The notes: generated by a model not told the origin, from the sequence alone. A stretch of DNA of 64,000 nt from 66-474 sp035281745 (GCA_035281745.1 DATEDI010000027.1:1-64000); one strand, 5' to 3'; counted from the stretch's first letter, positions 1-8,985 are shown. A program made the numbers and translations.

Positions 1-3
1 CAT
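1..3 (-). CDS. Start codon of a gene leaving the window (partial)
   Basis: Read on the minus strand, the window edge ends in ATG preceded by AAAGGA at a 2-base spacing. This is a convincing ribosome binding site and start for a gene whose body lies to the left of the window. Nothing of its product can be seen. It would be divergent from the chemoreceptor gene to the right. Confidence 0.45.
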
Positions 4-14
4 TATCCTTTCGT

Positions 15-581
15 GTGGTGGTTGGATGAAGGCCGCTCTGCGGCTTCGCCAAAGGTCGGTATCGGGTGCCCACTCGTCGGTGATGCGACCTCGGCGCCAG
101 CCTTCGTGAATGTTTTTCGGCGCGACCCAGGATTTCTTTAGGGCACATCGAATGGAACTTTTTGTCACGCTTCCTGCGCAAGCCGGATGGCGTGTGCAGG
201 ATTGCAAGCGCGGACGTTGCATTGGCGCGCTGCGTATTTGCCGCGATGCGAACAACGAAGAGAGCGATCGGCCTCTTTGCGTGTTTGGCGCCTGATGCTT
301 GCTTCGGATCCCGACATGTTCGTCTGGTTGCGCGTCGCTATTGTCGGATTCGCTCGCCCACTCAATTCAAAGGCGCGCAGGTTCACGCGGCGGCAATCTC
401 ATGTGCGCCGGCTCACCAGGACATCGCGCCATCCGCTCAAGATTTTTGCCCCGCGGTCGATATGGCCAGCGAAGCCGGGCGCGAATCGGGTCCGGTCGAC
501 AACTTGCATGCAACGCGCAAGACGCACGGGCCGGCACGGCGCTGCGTGAATCGCGCACCGCGTCCGACAGGGGGAAGACAC
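15..581. other. Intergenic region upstream of the first chemoreceptor
   Basis: About 570 bases between a leftward start at the window edge and the chemoreceptor start. Short open frames occur in several phases, but none has a ribosome site or recognisable protein. The only element I can support is a sigma-28-type promoter at 437-463. A GC-rich hairpin-like sequence lies around 28-48, in the leader of the leftward gene. Confidence 0.6.
437..463 (+). promoter_or_regulatory. Sigma-28 (FliA)-type promoter for MCP1
   Basis: The -35 element is TCAAGATT and the -10 element is GTCGATAT, with 11 bases between them. The known FliA consensus is TAAAGTTT, N11, GCCGATAA; each half matches at 6 of 8 bases and the spacing is exact. 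It lies about 120 bases before the chemoreceptor start, in the right orientation. Confidence 0.65.
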
Positions 582-2297
582 ATGAAGCAATCCATGGCGA
601 TTTTCGCGAAGCTGTCGAATCTGTCCGTCAAGACGCGCCTGGTCGGCGTGCTCGGGATGCTCGGATCGATGCTGATCGCGGGCACGTTCGTCAGTCTCGG
701 CACGATGGCCTGGCAGAACGAAGGCATGCGCCGCAGCTACGAGGAAGGCATGACGCCGGTGCAGTTGATGGGCGAACTGCGTTCCAAATCTCTGCTGAAT
801 TTCACGGTGCTGGGCGAAGCCGCGGGGTCGATCGGCAACCCCGATCAGGTAAAGCAGAAGATCGCCGAGTCGAAGCGGATCGAACAGGGCATTGCCGGCC
901 TCAACAAGCAGCTCGCCGCGATACCCATGGGTGCGGACATCGCCGCGAAGTACAAGGAGTTTCGCGCATCGGATGCGGACTACCTGAGCGGCCTCGGCGA
1001 CATCTACGACGCGCTTGGACAAAATGACAAGGGCACCAGCGACATGCTGGAGATGCAGGTGCGTCCGCAATTGATGATGCGGCTCGACGCGCTCAACAAG
1101 CTGATCCAGGCGCAAGGCGACGCGGTGAAGCAGATTTATGAGGCGCAGGTGCAGCGTTACCAGGCGGTGCGCACGGCGGTGCTGGCCGCGCTTGCCATCG
1201 GCCTCCTGATTGCGGCGCTGGTCTCGACGTTGCTGGTGCGTTCGCTGAGCGGCACGCTGAAACACTTGGCCAAAGTCGCCTATGCGATCGCCGAAGGCAA
1301 GCTGGGCCATCGCATCAGGGTGACGCGGCGCGACGAACTCGGCCGGGTGCTCGATGCATTCCGTGTGATGGACGAGCGCCTCAGCTCGATCGTCGACGAG
1401 GTGCGCCAGGGTTCCGACGCGGTCAGCAGTGCTGCGCAGCAGATCGCGCGCGGCAACGACGGCCTCAGCCAGCGTACCCAGGAACAGGCGTCCAGCCTCG
1501 AGGAAACCGCGTCGTCGATGGAAGAGATGACCTCCACCGTGAAGCACAACGCCGACAACGCCAATCACGCGAACCAGCTCGCGCGCGGTGCACGCGAACA
1601 CGCCGAGCGCGGTGGCGAAGTGGTGCGCGAAGCGGTGGTCGCGATGGCCGAGATAGACGCGTCCAGCCGCAAGATCGGCGACATCGTGCGCCTGATCCAG
1701 GACATCGCCTTCCAGACCAACCTGCTGGCGCTGAACGCGGCGGTGGAAGCCGCGCGCGCGGGCGAACAGGGCCGCGGTTTCGCGGTGGTCGCGAGCGAAG
1801 TGCGCAGTCTTGCGCAACGCAGCGCGGACGCTGCAACCGAAATCAAGCAACTGATCGCCGACAGCGAGGACAAGGTGCGTACCGGTTCCACACTGGTCAA
1901 CCAGTCTGGCGAGGCGCTCGCGCAGATCGTGGAGAGCGTCAAGAAGGTCACCGACATCGTGTCCGAAATCGCCTCGGCCAATCAGGAACAATCGGTCGGC
2001 ATCGATCAGGTCAGCCACGCGGTCGCGCAGATCGAGGAAATGACGCAGCAGAATTCTTCGCTGGTCGAGGAAGCCTCGGTGGCCGCGCGCGCGATGCAGG
2101 ACCAGGCCGTGAAATTGTCCCGCCAGGTCTGTTTCTTCCAGCTTGCAGGCAAGGCCGGGCACGTCGAACGCGACGGGGGCGAGTGCGAGCCGATCCCGGA
2201 TGTCGATCGCGCCACCGAGGCCGTGTTCGCGGCGGTGCGAAAGTCCGCACCGCGTGCGGTCGCGGCCGAAGACGCCGACGCCTGGAAGGAATTCTGA
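582..2297 (+). CDS. Methyl-accepting chemotaxis protein (MCP1) with CheR-tether pentapeptide
   Basis: A 571-residue transmembrane chemoreceptor. It has an N-terminal membrane segment (about 20-42), a periplasmic four-helix-bundle-like sensor domain of roughly 150 residues, a second membrane segment near 200-225, a HAMP linker and the long coiled-coil signalling domain with the conserved hairpin tip (FQTNLLALNAAVEAARAGE). The last residues, AWKEF, fit the xWxxF pentapeptide that tethers CheR and CheB. The open frame runs upstream to 162, but the ATG at 582 follows a good AGGGGGAAG ribosome site and lies downstream of a sigma-28-type promoter. A strong terminator follows it, so it is probably monocistronic. 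The ligand is unknown. Confidence 0.93.
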   Translation: MKQSMAIFAKLSNLSVKTRLVGVLGMLGSMLIAGTFVSLGTMAWQNEGMRRSYEEGMTPVQLMGELRSKSLLNFTVLGEAAGSIGNPDQVKQKIAESKRIEQGIAGLNKQLAAIPMGADIAAKYKEFRASDADYLSGLGDIYDALGQNDKGTSDMLEMQVRPQLMMRLDALNKLIQAQGDAVKQIYEAQVQRYQAVRTAVLAALAIGLLIAALVSTLLVRSLSGTLKHLAKVAYAIAEGKLGHRIRVTRRDELGRVLDAFRVMDERLSSIVDEVRQGSDAVSSAAQQIARGNDGLSQRTQEQASSLEETASSMEEMTSTVKHNADNANHANQLARGAREHAERGGEVVREAVVAMAEIDASSRKIGDIVRLIQDIAFQTNLLALNAAVEAARAGEQGRGFAVVASEVRSLAQRSADAATEIKQLIADSEDKVRTGSTLVNQSGEALAQIVESVKKVTDIVSEIASANQEQSVGIDQVSHAVAQIEEMTQQNSSLVEEASVAARAMQDQAVKLSRQVCFFQLAGKAGHVERDGGECEPIPDVDRATEAVFAAVRKSAPRAVAAEDADAWKEF

Positions 2298-2672
2298 GCG
2301 CGCCAAAGATTCGGCGCCAACCGTTGCGCCTCGCAGTTTTACCCTTCGGTAGCCCCTCTCGTGCTCACATCCAATGAGCAGGAGAGGGTTTTTCGCGGGG
2401 CGACGAAATCGGAATAGGCGCCGGATGCCATCTCAAGATGCGTGCGGTGGCGCAACGCGAATCTTCCCCCATCGCTCTTCGACGGGAGAGGTGGCCATCG
2501 GCCGAGCGCGTAGTGCCAACAGTGCGCACGAAGGCAACGCGCCACCGGAGGCTCACGCAACCGATGACACCACTTCGCGCAATGGCGCGATGTTGCAGGA
2601 GGTAATGCCGCATGGCCGACGCGACACGCGTCGGCGATTCACGAGGTCAGGTGCCGTACCCGGGAGGCAGAC
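2298..2672. other. Gene-poor stretch between MCP1 and a small secreted protein gene
   Basis: The region holds the MCP1 terminator at 2354-2393. Beyond that, the open frames I looked at (for example 2374-2730 plus) are arginine-rich, lack a ribosome site and look non-coding. No promoter or repeat is recognised. Confidence 0.5.
2354..2393 (+). terminator. Rho-independent terminator after MCP1
   Basis: CCCTCTC pairs with GAGAGGG, and an inner TGCTCA pairs with TGAGCA around a 7-base loop. The stem of about 13 pairs (with a G/G mismatch) is followed directly by TTTTT. It sits 57 bases after the MCP1 stop codon. Confidence 0.9.
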
Positions 2673-3035
2673 TCACCAGGCGCGCACGCTGACGATGCTG
2701 ATCGCGAACGACTGCATCTCCGGGCTGTAGTGGATCAGGCGGCCCAGGTCGAAGCTCACCGACTTGCCGGGCGAGATGTTGGAGGTGCCGGCCGGCCACG
2801 CGCTCTTGCTGGCAACGACATTGCCGCTGGCGTCTTTGGCGATGACCTTGAGCTGCGCCGCGGCCGGGGCCGCACAACTGTTCACCAGTTCGCCGCTGAG
2901 CGCGATATGCCGGTTTATGGTGCTTCCGCTGACCTCGGTCTTGAAATCCTTGACCGAAAAATCCGTCGCGGAACAGGCGGCGTGGGCGCCGAACGGTACG
3001 ACAAGCAGCAGCGCCGACGCAATCAGGGTCTTCAT
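2673..3035 (-). CDS. Small secreted protein of unknown function
   Basis: A 120-residue protein with a clear signal peptide (MKTLIASALLLVVPFGAHA, then A-C-S). The mature part of about 100 residues has the look of a small beta-sandwich extracellular domain of the FxLYD/DUF kind, with two or three cysteines. The start at 3035 has GAGG five bases upstream; an upstream in-frame ATG at 3056 is less likely because it would spoil the signal peptide. It is inserted on the opposite strand inside the motility locus and is divergent from motA. I do not recognise a function. Confidence 0.7.
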   Translation of the reverse strand: MKTLIASALLLVVPFGAHAACSATDFSVKDFKTEVSGSTINRHIALSGELVNSCAAPAAAQLKVIAKDASGNVVASKSAWPAGTSNISPGKSVSFDLGRLIHYSPEMQSFAISIVSVRAW

Positions 3036-3412
3036 GGAATCCTCGTTCGCAATCATGTCGCCGTGGCGACGTCAGTTCGGCTATCGGCCGTACCGGGCGC
3101 AGCTTTAGAAAGCGCCTGAAGATTTTGTCGAACCGTTCGCGGTTGTCGCGAGATCCACTGCACATCGCGCCTGGCGGCGAATGCCGTCGAAGCCTGCGTA
3201 ACAATTCTTAAGAATCGCAAATGCACCGATTTCCGTCGCACTGCGGTGCGCAGACCGGCACCAGCCCGGTCGTGAAACGCAGGCGCGGCGCGATCCTTCG
3301 TCATCGCTGCTGCCCCGAATGAGGTGCGCGTCACGCTTGCCGGTCTGCTCAAGCTCGCTGCCGAATGGCCGATAGATGCAGCAGACAAACCCGGGTGGGG
3401 AAGGATTGCGTT
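3036..3412. other. Divergent regulatory region between the secreted protein and motA
   Basis: About 380 bases with no gene. It contains a sigma-28-type promoter for motA at 3349-3375 and a perfect 12-base AT-rich palindrome (ATTCTTAAGAAT) at 3204-3215, which stands out against the GC-rich background. Confidence 0.6.
3349..3375 (+). promoter_or_regulatory. Sigma-28 (FliA) promoter for the motA operon
   Basis: TCAAGCTC, 11 bases, GCCGATAG. The -10 half differs from the FliA consensus at the last base only. It ends 37 bases before the motA start. Because the first ATG of the open frame (3365) lies inside this promoter, the true start must be downstream. Confidence 0.85.
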
Positions 3413-4288
3413 GTGTTGACTTTTATCGGACTCGTTGTCGTCATCCTTTCCGTCTTCGGGGGCTACGCCATTTCGGGCGGCGCCCTCGGACCGCTGTACC
3501 AGCCGGCCGAAATCCTCATCATCGTCGGCGCCGCGTTGGGCGCGTTCGTCGCCGCCAACAACGGCAAGGCGATCAACGCGACACTGCGCGCCGCCTCGCG
3601 CCTCAAGCACACCAAGAAGTACAACAAGGCGTTGTACATGGACTTGATGTCGCTGCAGTACAAACTGCTCACCAAGATGCGCCGCGAGGGCATGCTCGGC
3701 ATCGAGAAGGACATCGAAGACCCGGCCAGCAGTCCGCTGTTCACCGAGCATCCGCAGATCGCCAGGGACCCCATGATCATGGGGTTCCTCACCGATTACC
3801 TGCGCCTGATGGCCAGTGGCAGTGTCGATCCGATCGAGCTGGACGAGCTGATGACGCACGAAATCGAGGCGATGGAAAGCGACGCGCACGTGCCGGCCGA
3901 CGCGCTGTTCAAGGTCGGCGACGCGCTGCCGGCGTTCGGCATCGTCGCGGCGGTGATGGGTGTCGTGAAGGCGCTCGCGTCGGCCGGTGGCGGATCGACG
4001 GAAATGGGCGAGATGATCGCGCACGCGCTGGTCGGCACCTTCATGGGCATCCTGCTTGCCTACGGCGTGGTCAATCCGATCGGCAGCCGCATCGATCGCC
4101 AGGTGCGCGAGGCGGTGCGGATGCTGCAGTGCATCCGCGTCACCCTGCTAGCGACGTTGAACGGCTATGCGCCGCAACTGGCGCTGGAATTCGGCCGCAA
4201 GGCACTCAATTCCGCCGAGCGCCCGAGCTTCGATGAACTGGAAAGCCACGTCCGCGGCAAGCGGTCGGAAGGGAGCGAGGCGGCATGA
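3413..4288 (+). CDS. motA: Flagellar motor stator protein MotA
   Basis: A 291-residue inner-membrane stator subunit that forms the proton channel with MotB. The enteric-type MotA pattern is clear: four membrane segments, the PLYQPAE motif near the N-terminus, and the two conserved prolines in the LPAFGIVAAVMG and GVVNP regions. I chose the GTG at 3413 because GGAAGGA lies 7 bases upstream and the N-terminus then aligns with E. coli MotA (MLxxxGxxVV). The stop overlaps the motB start (ATGA). It is first in the motAB-cheAWR operon behind a sigma-28 promoter. Confidence 0.95.
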   Translation: MLTFIGLVVVILSVFGGYAISGGALGPLYQPAEILIIVGAALGAFVAANNGKAINATLRAASRLKHTKKYNKALYMDLMSLQYKLLTKMRREGMLGIEKDIEDPASSPLFTEHPQIARDPMIMGFLTDYLRLMASGSVDPIELDELMTHEIEAMESDAHVPADALFKVGDALPAFGIVAAVMGVVKALASAGGGSTEMGEMIAHALVGTFMGILLAYGVVNPIGSRIDRQVREAVRMLQCIRVTLLATLNGYAPQLALEFGRKALNSAERPSFDELESHVRGKRSEGSEAA

Positions 4289-5235
4289 AAGAGGGCGGCC
4301 ACCCCCGCATCATCGTCCGTCGCAAGAGCGGCGGACATGGTGGCCATCATGGCGGCGCCTGGAAGATCGCGCTTGCCGACTTCATGACCACGCTGATGGC
4401 GCTGTTCCTGGTGTTGTGGGTGATCGCGACCGCCACGCCCGAACAATTGCGCGGACTCGCGGATTACTTCAGCACGCCACTGGCGCAGGCCGTCGCCGGC
4501 GGCGACCGCGACACCGCCAGCGACAGCGCGATACCCGGCGGCGGCCCGGATCACGCCTACAACGAAGGCGAGCGCGCGAACATGCACGTGCAGGCGCAGC
4601 CACGCCCGAGCGAACAGCGGCAGCGCCTGCGGCATCTTCGCGACAAGATCATGGCGGCGGTGCAGGCCAACAAGCAGTTGCGCGACGTGCGCGACCAGTT
4701 GCGGTTCGAGATGACGCCGGAAGGCCTGCGCATCCAGATGGTGGACAGCGACCGGCGGCCCATGTTCGAACTCGGCAGCGACAAGCTGGAGCCGTACATG
4801 CGCGACCTGCTGCACGCGATGGTGCCGTTCCTCAACGAATTGCCGAACCAGTTGAGCATCTACGGCTACACCGACGATCGCCCGTTCCAGAGCGGCGAGA
4901 ACGGTTACAGCAATTGGGAACTATCCGCCGCACGCGCCAACGCGTCGCGCCGCGAGCTGGTTGCCGACGGACTCGACGGCAGCAAATTGCTGACCGTGAC
5001 CGGCGTGGCCGATCGCATCCCGCTGGCGGGCGCCAAGCCCAGCGACCCGGCCAACCGCCGCATCGAACTCCTGGTGCTGACGACCAAGGCCTCGCAACGC
5101 ATCAGCGATGGCGCGCCGCTGTCGCAACAGGACGCACAGGCCGACCACGAGCTGCCCGACGTCGGCGACCCGGTGCCTGCCGCAAACCGGGCCGCCCTGG
5201 TGGCGCCCGCCATCAAGCTGAAGCAGGGGAAGTGA
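4285..5235 (+). CDS. motB: Flagellar motor stator protein MotB
   Basis: A 316-residue stator subunit. It has a short basic, histidine-rich cytoplasmic N-terminus and a single membrane segment (about 29-48) containing Asp32, the proton-carrying residue (ADFMTTLMAL). A periplasmic linker and a C-terminal OmpA-like peptidoglycan-binding domain follow (IYGYTDDRPF, then NRRIELLVL). The start overlaps motA by four bases, which implies translational coupling. Confidence 0.96.
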   Translation: MKEGGHPRIIVRRKSGGHGGHHGGAWKIALADFMTTLMALFLVLWVIATATPEQLRGLADYFSTPLAQAVAGGDRDTASDSAIPGGGPDHAYNEGERANMHVQAQPRPSEQRQRLRHLRDKIMAAVQANKQLRDVRDQLRFEMTPEGLRIQMVDSDRRPMFELGSDKLEPYMRDLLHAMVPFLNELPNQLSIYGYTDDRPFQSGENGYSNWELSAARANASRRELVADGLDGSKLLTVTGVADRIPLAGAKPSDPANRRIELLVLTTKASQRISDGAPLSQQDAQADHELPDVGDPVPAANRAALVAPAIKLKQGK

Positions 5236-5236
5236 C

Positions 5237-7399
5237 ATGGACGTTTCCGAATTCTACGAGTCGTTCTTCGAGGAAGCCGGGGAACTGCTCGACGGCATGG
5301 AGGCGCAATTGCTGGCGCTGGATCTGGCGCACCCCGATCCCGAGCAATTGAACGCGATCTTCCGTGCCGCGCATTCGATCAAGGGCGGCGCCGGCACCTT
5401 CGGCTTCGAGGCGCTGCAGCGCACCACCCATCTGCTGGAAAACCTGCTCGATGCCGCGCGTCGCGGCGAACTGACGCTGCGCCGCGACCTCGTGGATATC
5501 TTCCTGGAAACCAAGGACATGCTGGACGATCAACTCAACGCCTACCGGCAGGGACAAACGCCCGATCCGGAGGCGCTGGAACGCATTTGCGCCGTACTGC
5601 AACGCCTCGCCAACGAAGAGATCGGGGGCGCCGCGGGCGCCGCAAAGGCCGGAGCCAAACCAGCCAAGCCCGCCGCCAGCAAAGCTATCGCGAAAAAATC
5701 CGCGGTCGCAAAGCCGCCGAAGAAATCCGCTCGGAAAAAAACCGCGCAGTCGCCGGCGAGCGGCATGCCGGCGTATCGGGTGATGCTGCTCGGCGTCAAC
5801 GACAAGGACCGCGATCTCCTGATCGAGGAACTGGGCCGCCTGGGGCAGATCGAAAACCGGCACAGCGAAGGTGATCGCCACGAAGTGGTGTTGGTGTCGT
5901 CGGAGAGTGCGGCGGACATCGAAGCGGTGATGTGCTTCATCGTCGAGCCGGAGCAGTTGAAGATCGAAGCCCTGGCGGCGGAATCCGCGACGGAAACCGA
6001 GGTGCCCGCGCCGAAGTCGGTGGCGGAGCCCGAACCGGTCGCGAAAGCGCAGGCGCCCATCGAAGTCGAAACCGTGGTTGCCGCGACGCCCGCTGTCGAC
6101 GCGAAAAGTGCTGCGCGGCCGGCGAGCACGCATACCGAATCATCGCTGCGCGTCCCCGTCAACAAGGTCGACCACATCATCAATCTGGTCGGCGAGCTGA
6201 TCATCACGCAATCCATGCTCAATCAGGCGGTCGGGAAGTTGAACGCGTCCGTGCACGCGAACCTCGTCGCCGGCATCAACCTGCTCGAACGCAACGCGCG
6301 CGACCTGCAGGAAGCGGTGATGTCGGTGCGCATGGTGCCGATGGACAACGTGTTCAGCCGCTTCCCGCGGCTGGTACGCGACCTCGCCGCCAAACTCGAC
6401 AAGGATGTGGAACTGGTCACCGAGGGCCGCTCGACGGAGCTGGACAAGAGTCTCACCGAGCAGATCGTCGATCCGCTGACGCATCTGGTCCGCAACAGCC
6501 TCGACCACGGCATCGAGCATCCGGACGAGCGCGAGGCCGCCGGCAAACCGCGCACGGGCACGCTCACGCTTTCCGCCGAACACCAGGGCGGCAACATCGT
6601 GATCGAGGTCAGCGACGATGGCGCCGGGCTGAGTCGCGCGAAGATCCTGGCCAAGGCGCGCGAGCGCGGCATGAACGTCTCCGACGCGATGAGCGACGAG
6701 GACGTCTGGCAGTTGATCTTCGCACCCGGCTTCTCCACCGCGGCGCAGGTCAGCAATGTGTCCGGGCGCGGCGTAGGCATGGACGTCGTCAAGCGCAATA
6801 TCGAAGGCATGGGCGGGCACGTGGAAGTGGTGTCGCGCGCGGGCCGGGGCACCACCACCCGCGTGGTGCTGCCGTTGACGCTCGCGATCCTCGACGGGAT
6901 GTCGGTGCGGGTCGGACGCGAAACCTTCATCCTGCCGGTCACCGCGGTGATCGAATCGCTGCAGCCGCGCGACCGTGACCTGCACGGCACCGCCGGCGGC
7001 GACCTCCTGCTGAAGGTGCGCGAGGACTACCTGCCAATCGTGGCCGTGCACGAAGCGATGGGTGTTTCCGAAGCCTGCGTCGATGCCACCCGCGCTATCG
7101 CGGTGGTGGTGCAGGGCCGCGGCCGACGTTACGCGCTGCTGGTGGATGAACTGGTGGGCCAGCAGCAGGTGGTCGTGAAGAACCTCGAAACCAATTACCG
7201 CAAGGTTCCCGGCGTATCGGCCGCGACCATCATGGGCGATGGCAGCGTGGCGCTGATCCTCGACGTGAACGACCTTTGCCAGATCACCGCCAGCCAGAAA
7301 GAAAACGGCGTGTTTGCCGATAACGTGTTTATTGATGATCGGGTTGCGCACGCATCACAAAGGAGTTCCAGCCACCATGAATCCCGCAGCATCCATTGA
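5237..7399 (+). CDS. cheA: Chemotaxis histidine kinase CheA
   Basis: A 720-residue sensor kinase. It carries a P1 Hpt domain with His46 in AAHSIKGGAGTFG, a low-complexity Ala/Lys/Pro linker (about 130-175), a P2 CheY/CheB-docking domain, and a P3 dimerisation helix pair near 305-370. The P4 ATPase has the N box (HLVRNSLDHGIE) and DxGxG motifs, and a C-terminal P5 CheW-like domain follows. GGGGAAG lies before the ATG. The protein ends about 28 residues beyond the usual CheA C-terminus, and its last 23 bases overlap the cheW start. A sigma-28-like sequence lies inside its 3' end. Confidence 0.97.
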   Translation: MDVSEFYESFFEEAGELLDGMEAQLLALDLAHPDPEQLNAIFRAAHSIKGGAGTFGFEALQRTTHLLENLLDAARRGELTLRRDLVDIFLETKDMLDDQLNAYRQGQTPDPEALERICAVLQRLANEEIGGAAGAAKAGAKPAKPAASKAIAKKSAVAKPPKKSARKKTAQSPASGMPAYRVMLLGVNDKDRDLLIEELGRLGQIENRHSEGDRHEVVLVSSESAADIEAVMCFIVEPEQLKIEALAAESATETEVPAPKSVAEPEPVAKAQAPIEVETVVAATPAVDAKSAARPASTHTESSLRVPVNKVDHIINLVGELIITQSMLNQAVGKLNASVHANLVAGINLLERNARDLQEAVMSVRMVPMDNVFSRFPRLVRDLAAKLDKDVELVTEGRSTELDKSLTEQIVDPLTHLVRNSLDHGIEHPDEREAAGKPRTGTLTLSAEHQGGNIVIEVSDDGAGLSRAKILAKARERGMNVSDAMSDEDVWQLIFAPGFSTAAQVSNVSGRGVGMDVVKRNIEGMGGHVEVVSRAGRGTTTRVVLPLTLAILDGMSVRVGRETFILPVTAVIESLQPRDRDLHGTAGGDLLLKVREDYLPIVAVHEAMGVSEACVDATRAIAVVVQGRGRRYALLVDELVGQQQVVVKNLETNYRKVPGVSAATIMGDGSVALILDVNDLCQITASQKENGVFADNVFIDDRVAHASQRSSSHHESRSIH
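7297..7323 (+). promoter_or_regulatory. Possible internal sigma-28 promoter before cheW
   Basis: GAAAGAAA, 11 bases, GCCGATAA. The -10 half is a perfect FliA match; the -35 half keeps only AAAG. It lies inside the 3' end of cheA, 53 bases before the cheW start. It could be a chance match. Confidence 0.4.
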
Positions 7400-7886
7400 A
7401 GCCCGCGTCGGCGACAACACCGGCAGCCGCCAATTCCTGGTGTTCTCGCTGGGCGAAGAGGAATACGCCATCGACATTTTGAAGGTGCAGGAAATCCGCG
7501 ATTACGACCACGTGACGCGCATCTCCAATGCACCGGACTTCATCAAGGGCGTGGCCAACCTGCGCGGCGTGATCGTGCCGATCGTGGATCTGCGCATCAA
7601 GTTCCGGATGGAAAACGTGGCCTACGACACCAACACGGTCGTGATCGTGGTGAACATCGGCAGGCGCGTGGTCGGCGTCGTGGTTGATCGCGTTTCCGAC
7701 GTGATGACGCTCGCGCCGGAACAGATGAAGCCGGCGCCGGAATTCGGCGTCGGACTGCCGCTCGCGTATATCCAGGGCTTGGGCGACCTCGGCGGCCGCA
7801 TGCTGATCCTGGTGGACATCGAGAAACTCCTGACCAGCCGCGAGATGGCGCTGGTCGATGAAACCGGCGAGAGCCGCGCGGCGTAA
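7377..7886 (+). CDS. cheW: Chemotaxis coupling protein CheW
   Basis: A 169-residue adaptor joining chemoreceptors to CheA. It is a single CheW-like SH3-type domain with the conserved ISNAPDFIKGVANLRG and PIVDLR stretch and the IQGLGDLGGRMLILVD end. I chose the ATG at 7377 because AAAGGAG lies upstream; an in-frame start at 7314 would lie far inside cheA. It overlaps cheA by 23 bases and abuts cheR. Confidence 0.96.
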   Translation: MNPAASIEARVGDNTGSRQFLVFSLGEEEYAIDILKVQEIRDYDHVTRISNAPDFIKGVANLRGVIVPIVDLRIKFRMENVAYDTNTVVIVVNIGRRVVGVVVDRVSDVMTLAPEQMKPAPEFGVGLPLAYIQGLGDLGGRMLILVDIEKLLTSREMALVDETGESRAA

Positions 7887-8876
7887 GTGCAGGGACCCGT
7901 GAATCTTCAACATGTCGATGTGCGGCAAGAAGCCGCGGACGTAATTCGCGACCCGCTGCGGCCGGTGACGGTGGCTGATCGCGCGGATGCGCTGTCGGCG
8001 CGCGACGCGCAGCGATCCGCGCGTTTCCTGCCGCGGCGTGCGGCTGCCAACCGGGTCTGCAGCATCGCACTGGTGCGCGATCTCGAATTCGACGACCACG
8101 ATCTGGAACGCATCTGCGCATTGATCTACCAGCGCGCCGGCATCGTGCTGGCCGCACACAAGCGCGACATGGTCTACAGCCGCGTCGGCCGCCGCGTGCG
8201 GCACCTGCATCTGACACGATTCTCCGATTACCTCGCGCAGCTGGAAGGCGATCCCCGCTCGGCCGAATGGGAAGCCTTCACCAACGCGCTGACCACCAAC
8301 CTCACGTCGTTCTTCCGCGAGGAACATCATTTCCCGCTGCTCGCGCGGCACGTCGCCGGACGCGCAGGGCCCGTGCGCGTCTGGTGTGCGGCGGCTTCGA
8401 CCGGTCAGGAACCGTATTCGATCGCAATGCAGCTGGTGGAAACGCTGGGCGAGCACGCCGACGTGCGCGTGTTCGCCACCGACATCGACACCCAGGCGCT
8501 GGACGTCGCCGCGGGCGGCGTGTACCCGATGACGCAAGTGGAGAAACTGGACGAGAAGCGCCGCAAGCGTTTTTTCCAGAAGGGCGGCGGTCAGCGCGCG
8601 GGCTATGCGCGGGTGCGGCCGGAACTGGCCGCGCGGGTCACCTTCCAGCCACTGAATCTGGTCGCCGGCAACTGGCCCAAGCATGAACTCTTCGACGCGG
8701 TGTTCTGCCGCAACGTGATGATCTATTTCGACACGGAAACGCAGGCAAGGATCCTGAGGCGATTCGTGCCGCACATGAAGCCGGATGCGCTGTTGTTCGC
8801 CGGCCATTCCGAGAACTTCACCTATATCAGCGACCAGTTCCGCTTGCGCGGACAGACGGTCTACGCACTGCGCTGA
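7887..8876 (+). CDS. cheR: Chemotaxis protein methyltransferase CheR (first copy)
   Basis: A SAM-dependent enzyme that methylates chemoreceptor glutamates; up to 329 residues if the GTG directly after the cheW stop is used. An unusual 60-residue N-terminal extension precedes the helical CheR_N domain, so a later start is possible. The SAM-binding CheR domain carries TSFFRE, CAAASTGQEPYSIAMQL and the FCRNVMIYFD motif. Neighbours are cheW and cheB, as in the standard chemotaxis operon. A second cheR lies at 23.3 kb. Confidence 0.93.
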   Translation: MQGPVNLQHVDVRQEAADVIRDPLRPVTVADRADALSARDAQRSARFLPRRAAANRVCSIALVRDLEFDDHDLERICALIYQRAGIVLAAHKRDMVYSRVGRRVRHLHLTRFSDYLAQLEGDPRSAEWEAFTNALTTNLTSFFREEHHFPLLARHVAGRAGPVRVWCAAASTGQEPYSIAMQLVETLGEHADVRVFATDIDTQALDVAAGGVYPMTQVEKLDEKRRKRFFQKGGGQRAGYARVRPELAARVTFQPLNLVAGNWPKHELFDAVFCRNVMIYFDTETQARILRRFVPHMKPDALLFAGHSENFTYISDQFRLRGQTVYALR

Positions 8877-8958
8877 TTCCGCAAGGGGGCTGCGCGCCCG
8901 GCAACGTCGATTGCGTCACGCTGCCGACACGCCGAAGCATCGCCGGTACCGCACCGGC

Positions 8959-8985
8959 TAAAGCCGCAATGGCCGGCGCCGATAA
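8959..8985 (+). promoter_or_regulatory. Sigma-28 (FliA) promoter before cheB
   Basis: TAAAGCCG, 11 bases, GCCGATAA. The -10 half is a perfect match to the FliA consensus and the -35 half keeps TAAAG. It lies in the 170-base gap between cheR and cheB, 63 bases before the cheB start, and would drive cheB-MCP2-cheY-cheZ separately from the motA unit. Confidence 0.88.

Noticed and set aside
162..581. Extension of the first chemoreceptor frame upstream of 582
   Set aside because: The extension is not like any chemoreceptor N-terminus, crosses a sigma-28 promoter, and the ATG at 582 has a good ribosome site and a normal membrane segment start.
2374..2730. Possible gene in the gap after MCP1
   Set aside because: Arginine-rich, no ribosome site, overlaps the terminator, and the stretch reads as non-coding.
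3195..3225. Second sigma-28-like sequence (TTCTTAAG ... ACCGATTT) upstream of motA
   Set aside because: The spacing is two bases too short and the -10 half is poor; the match at 3349-3375 is much better.
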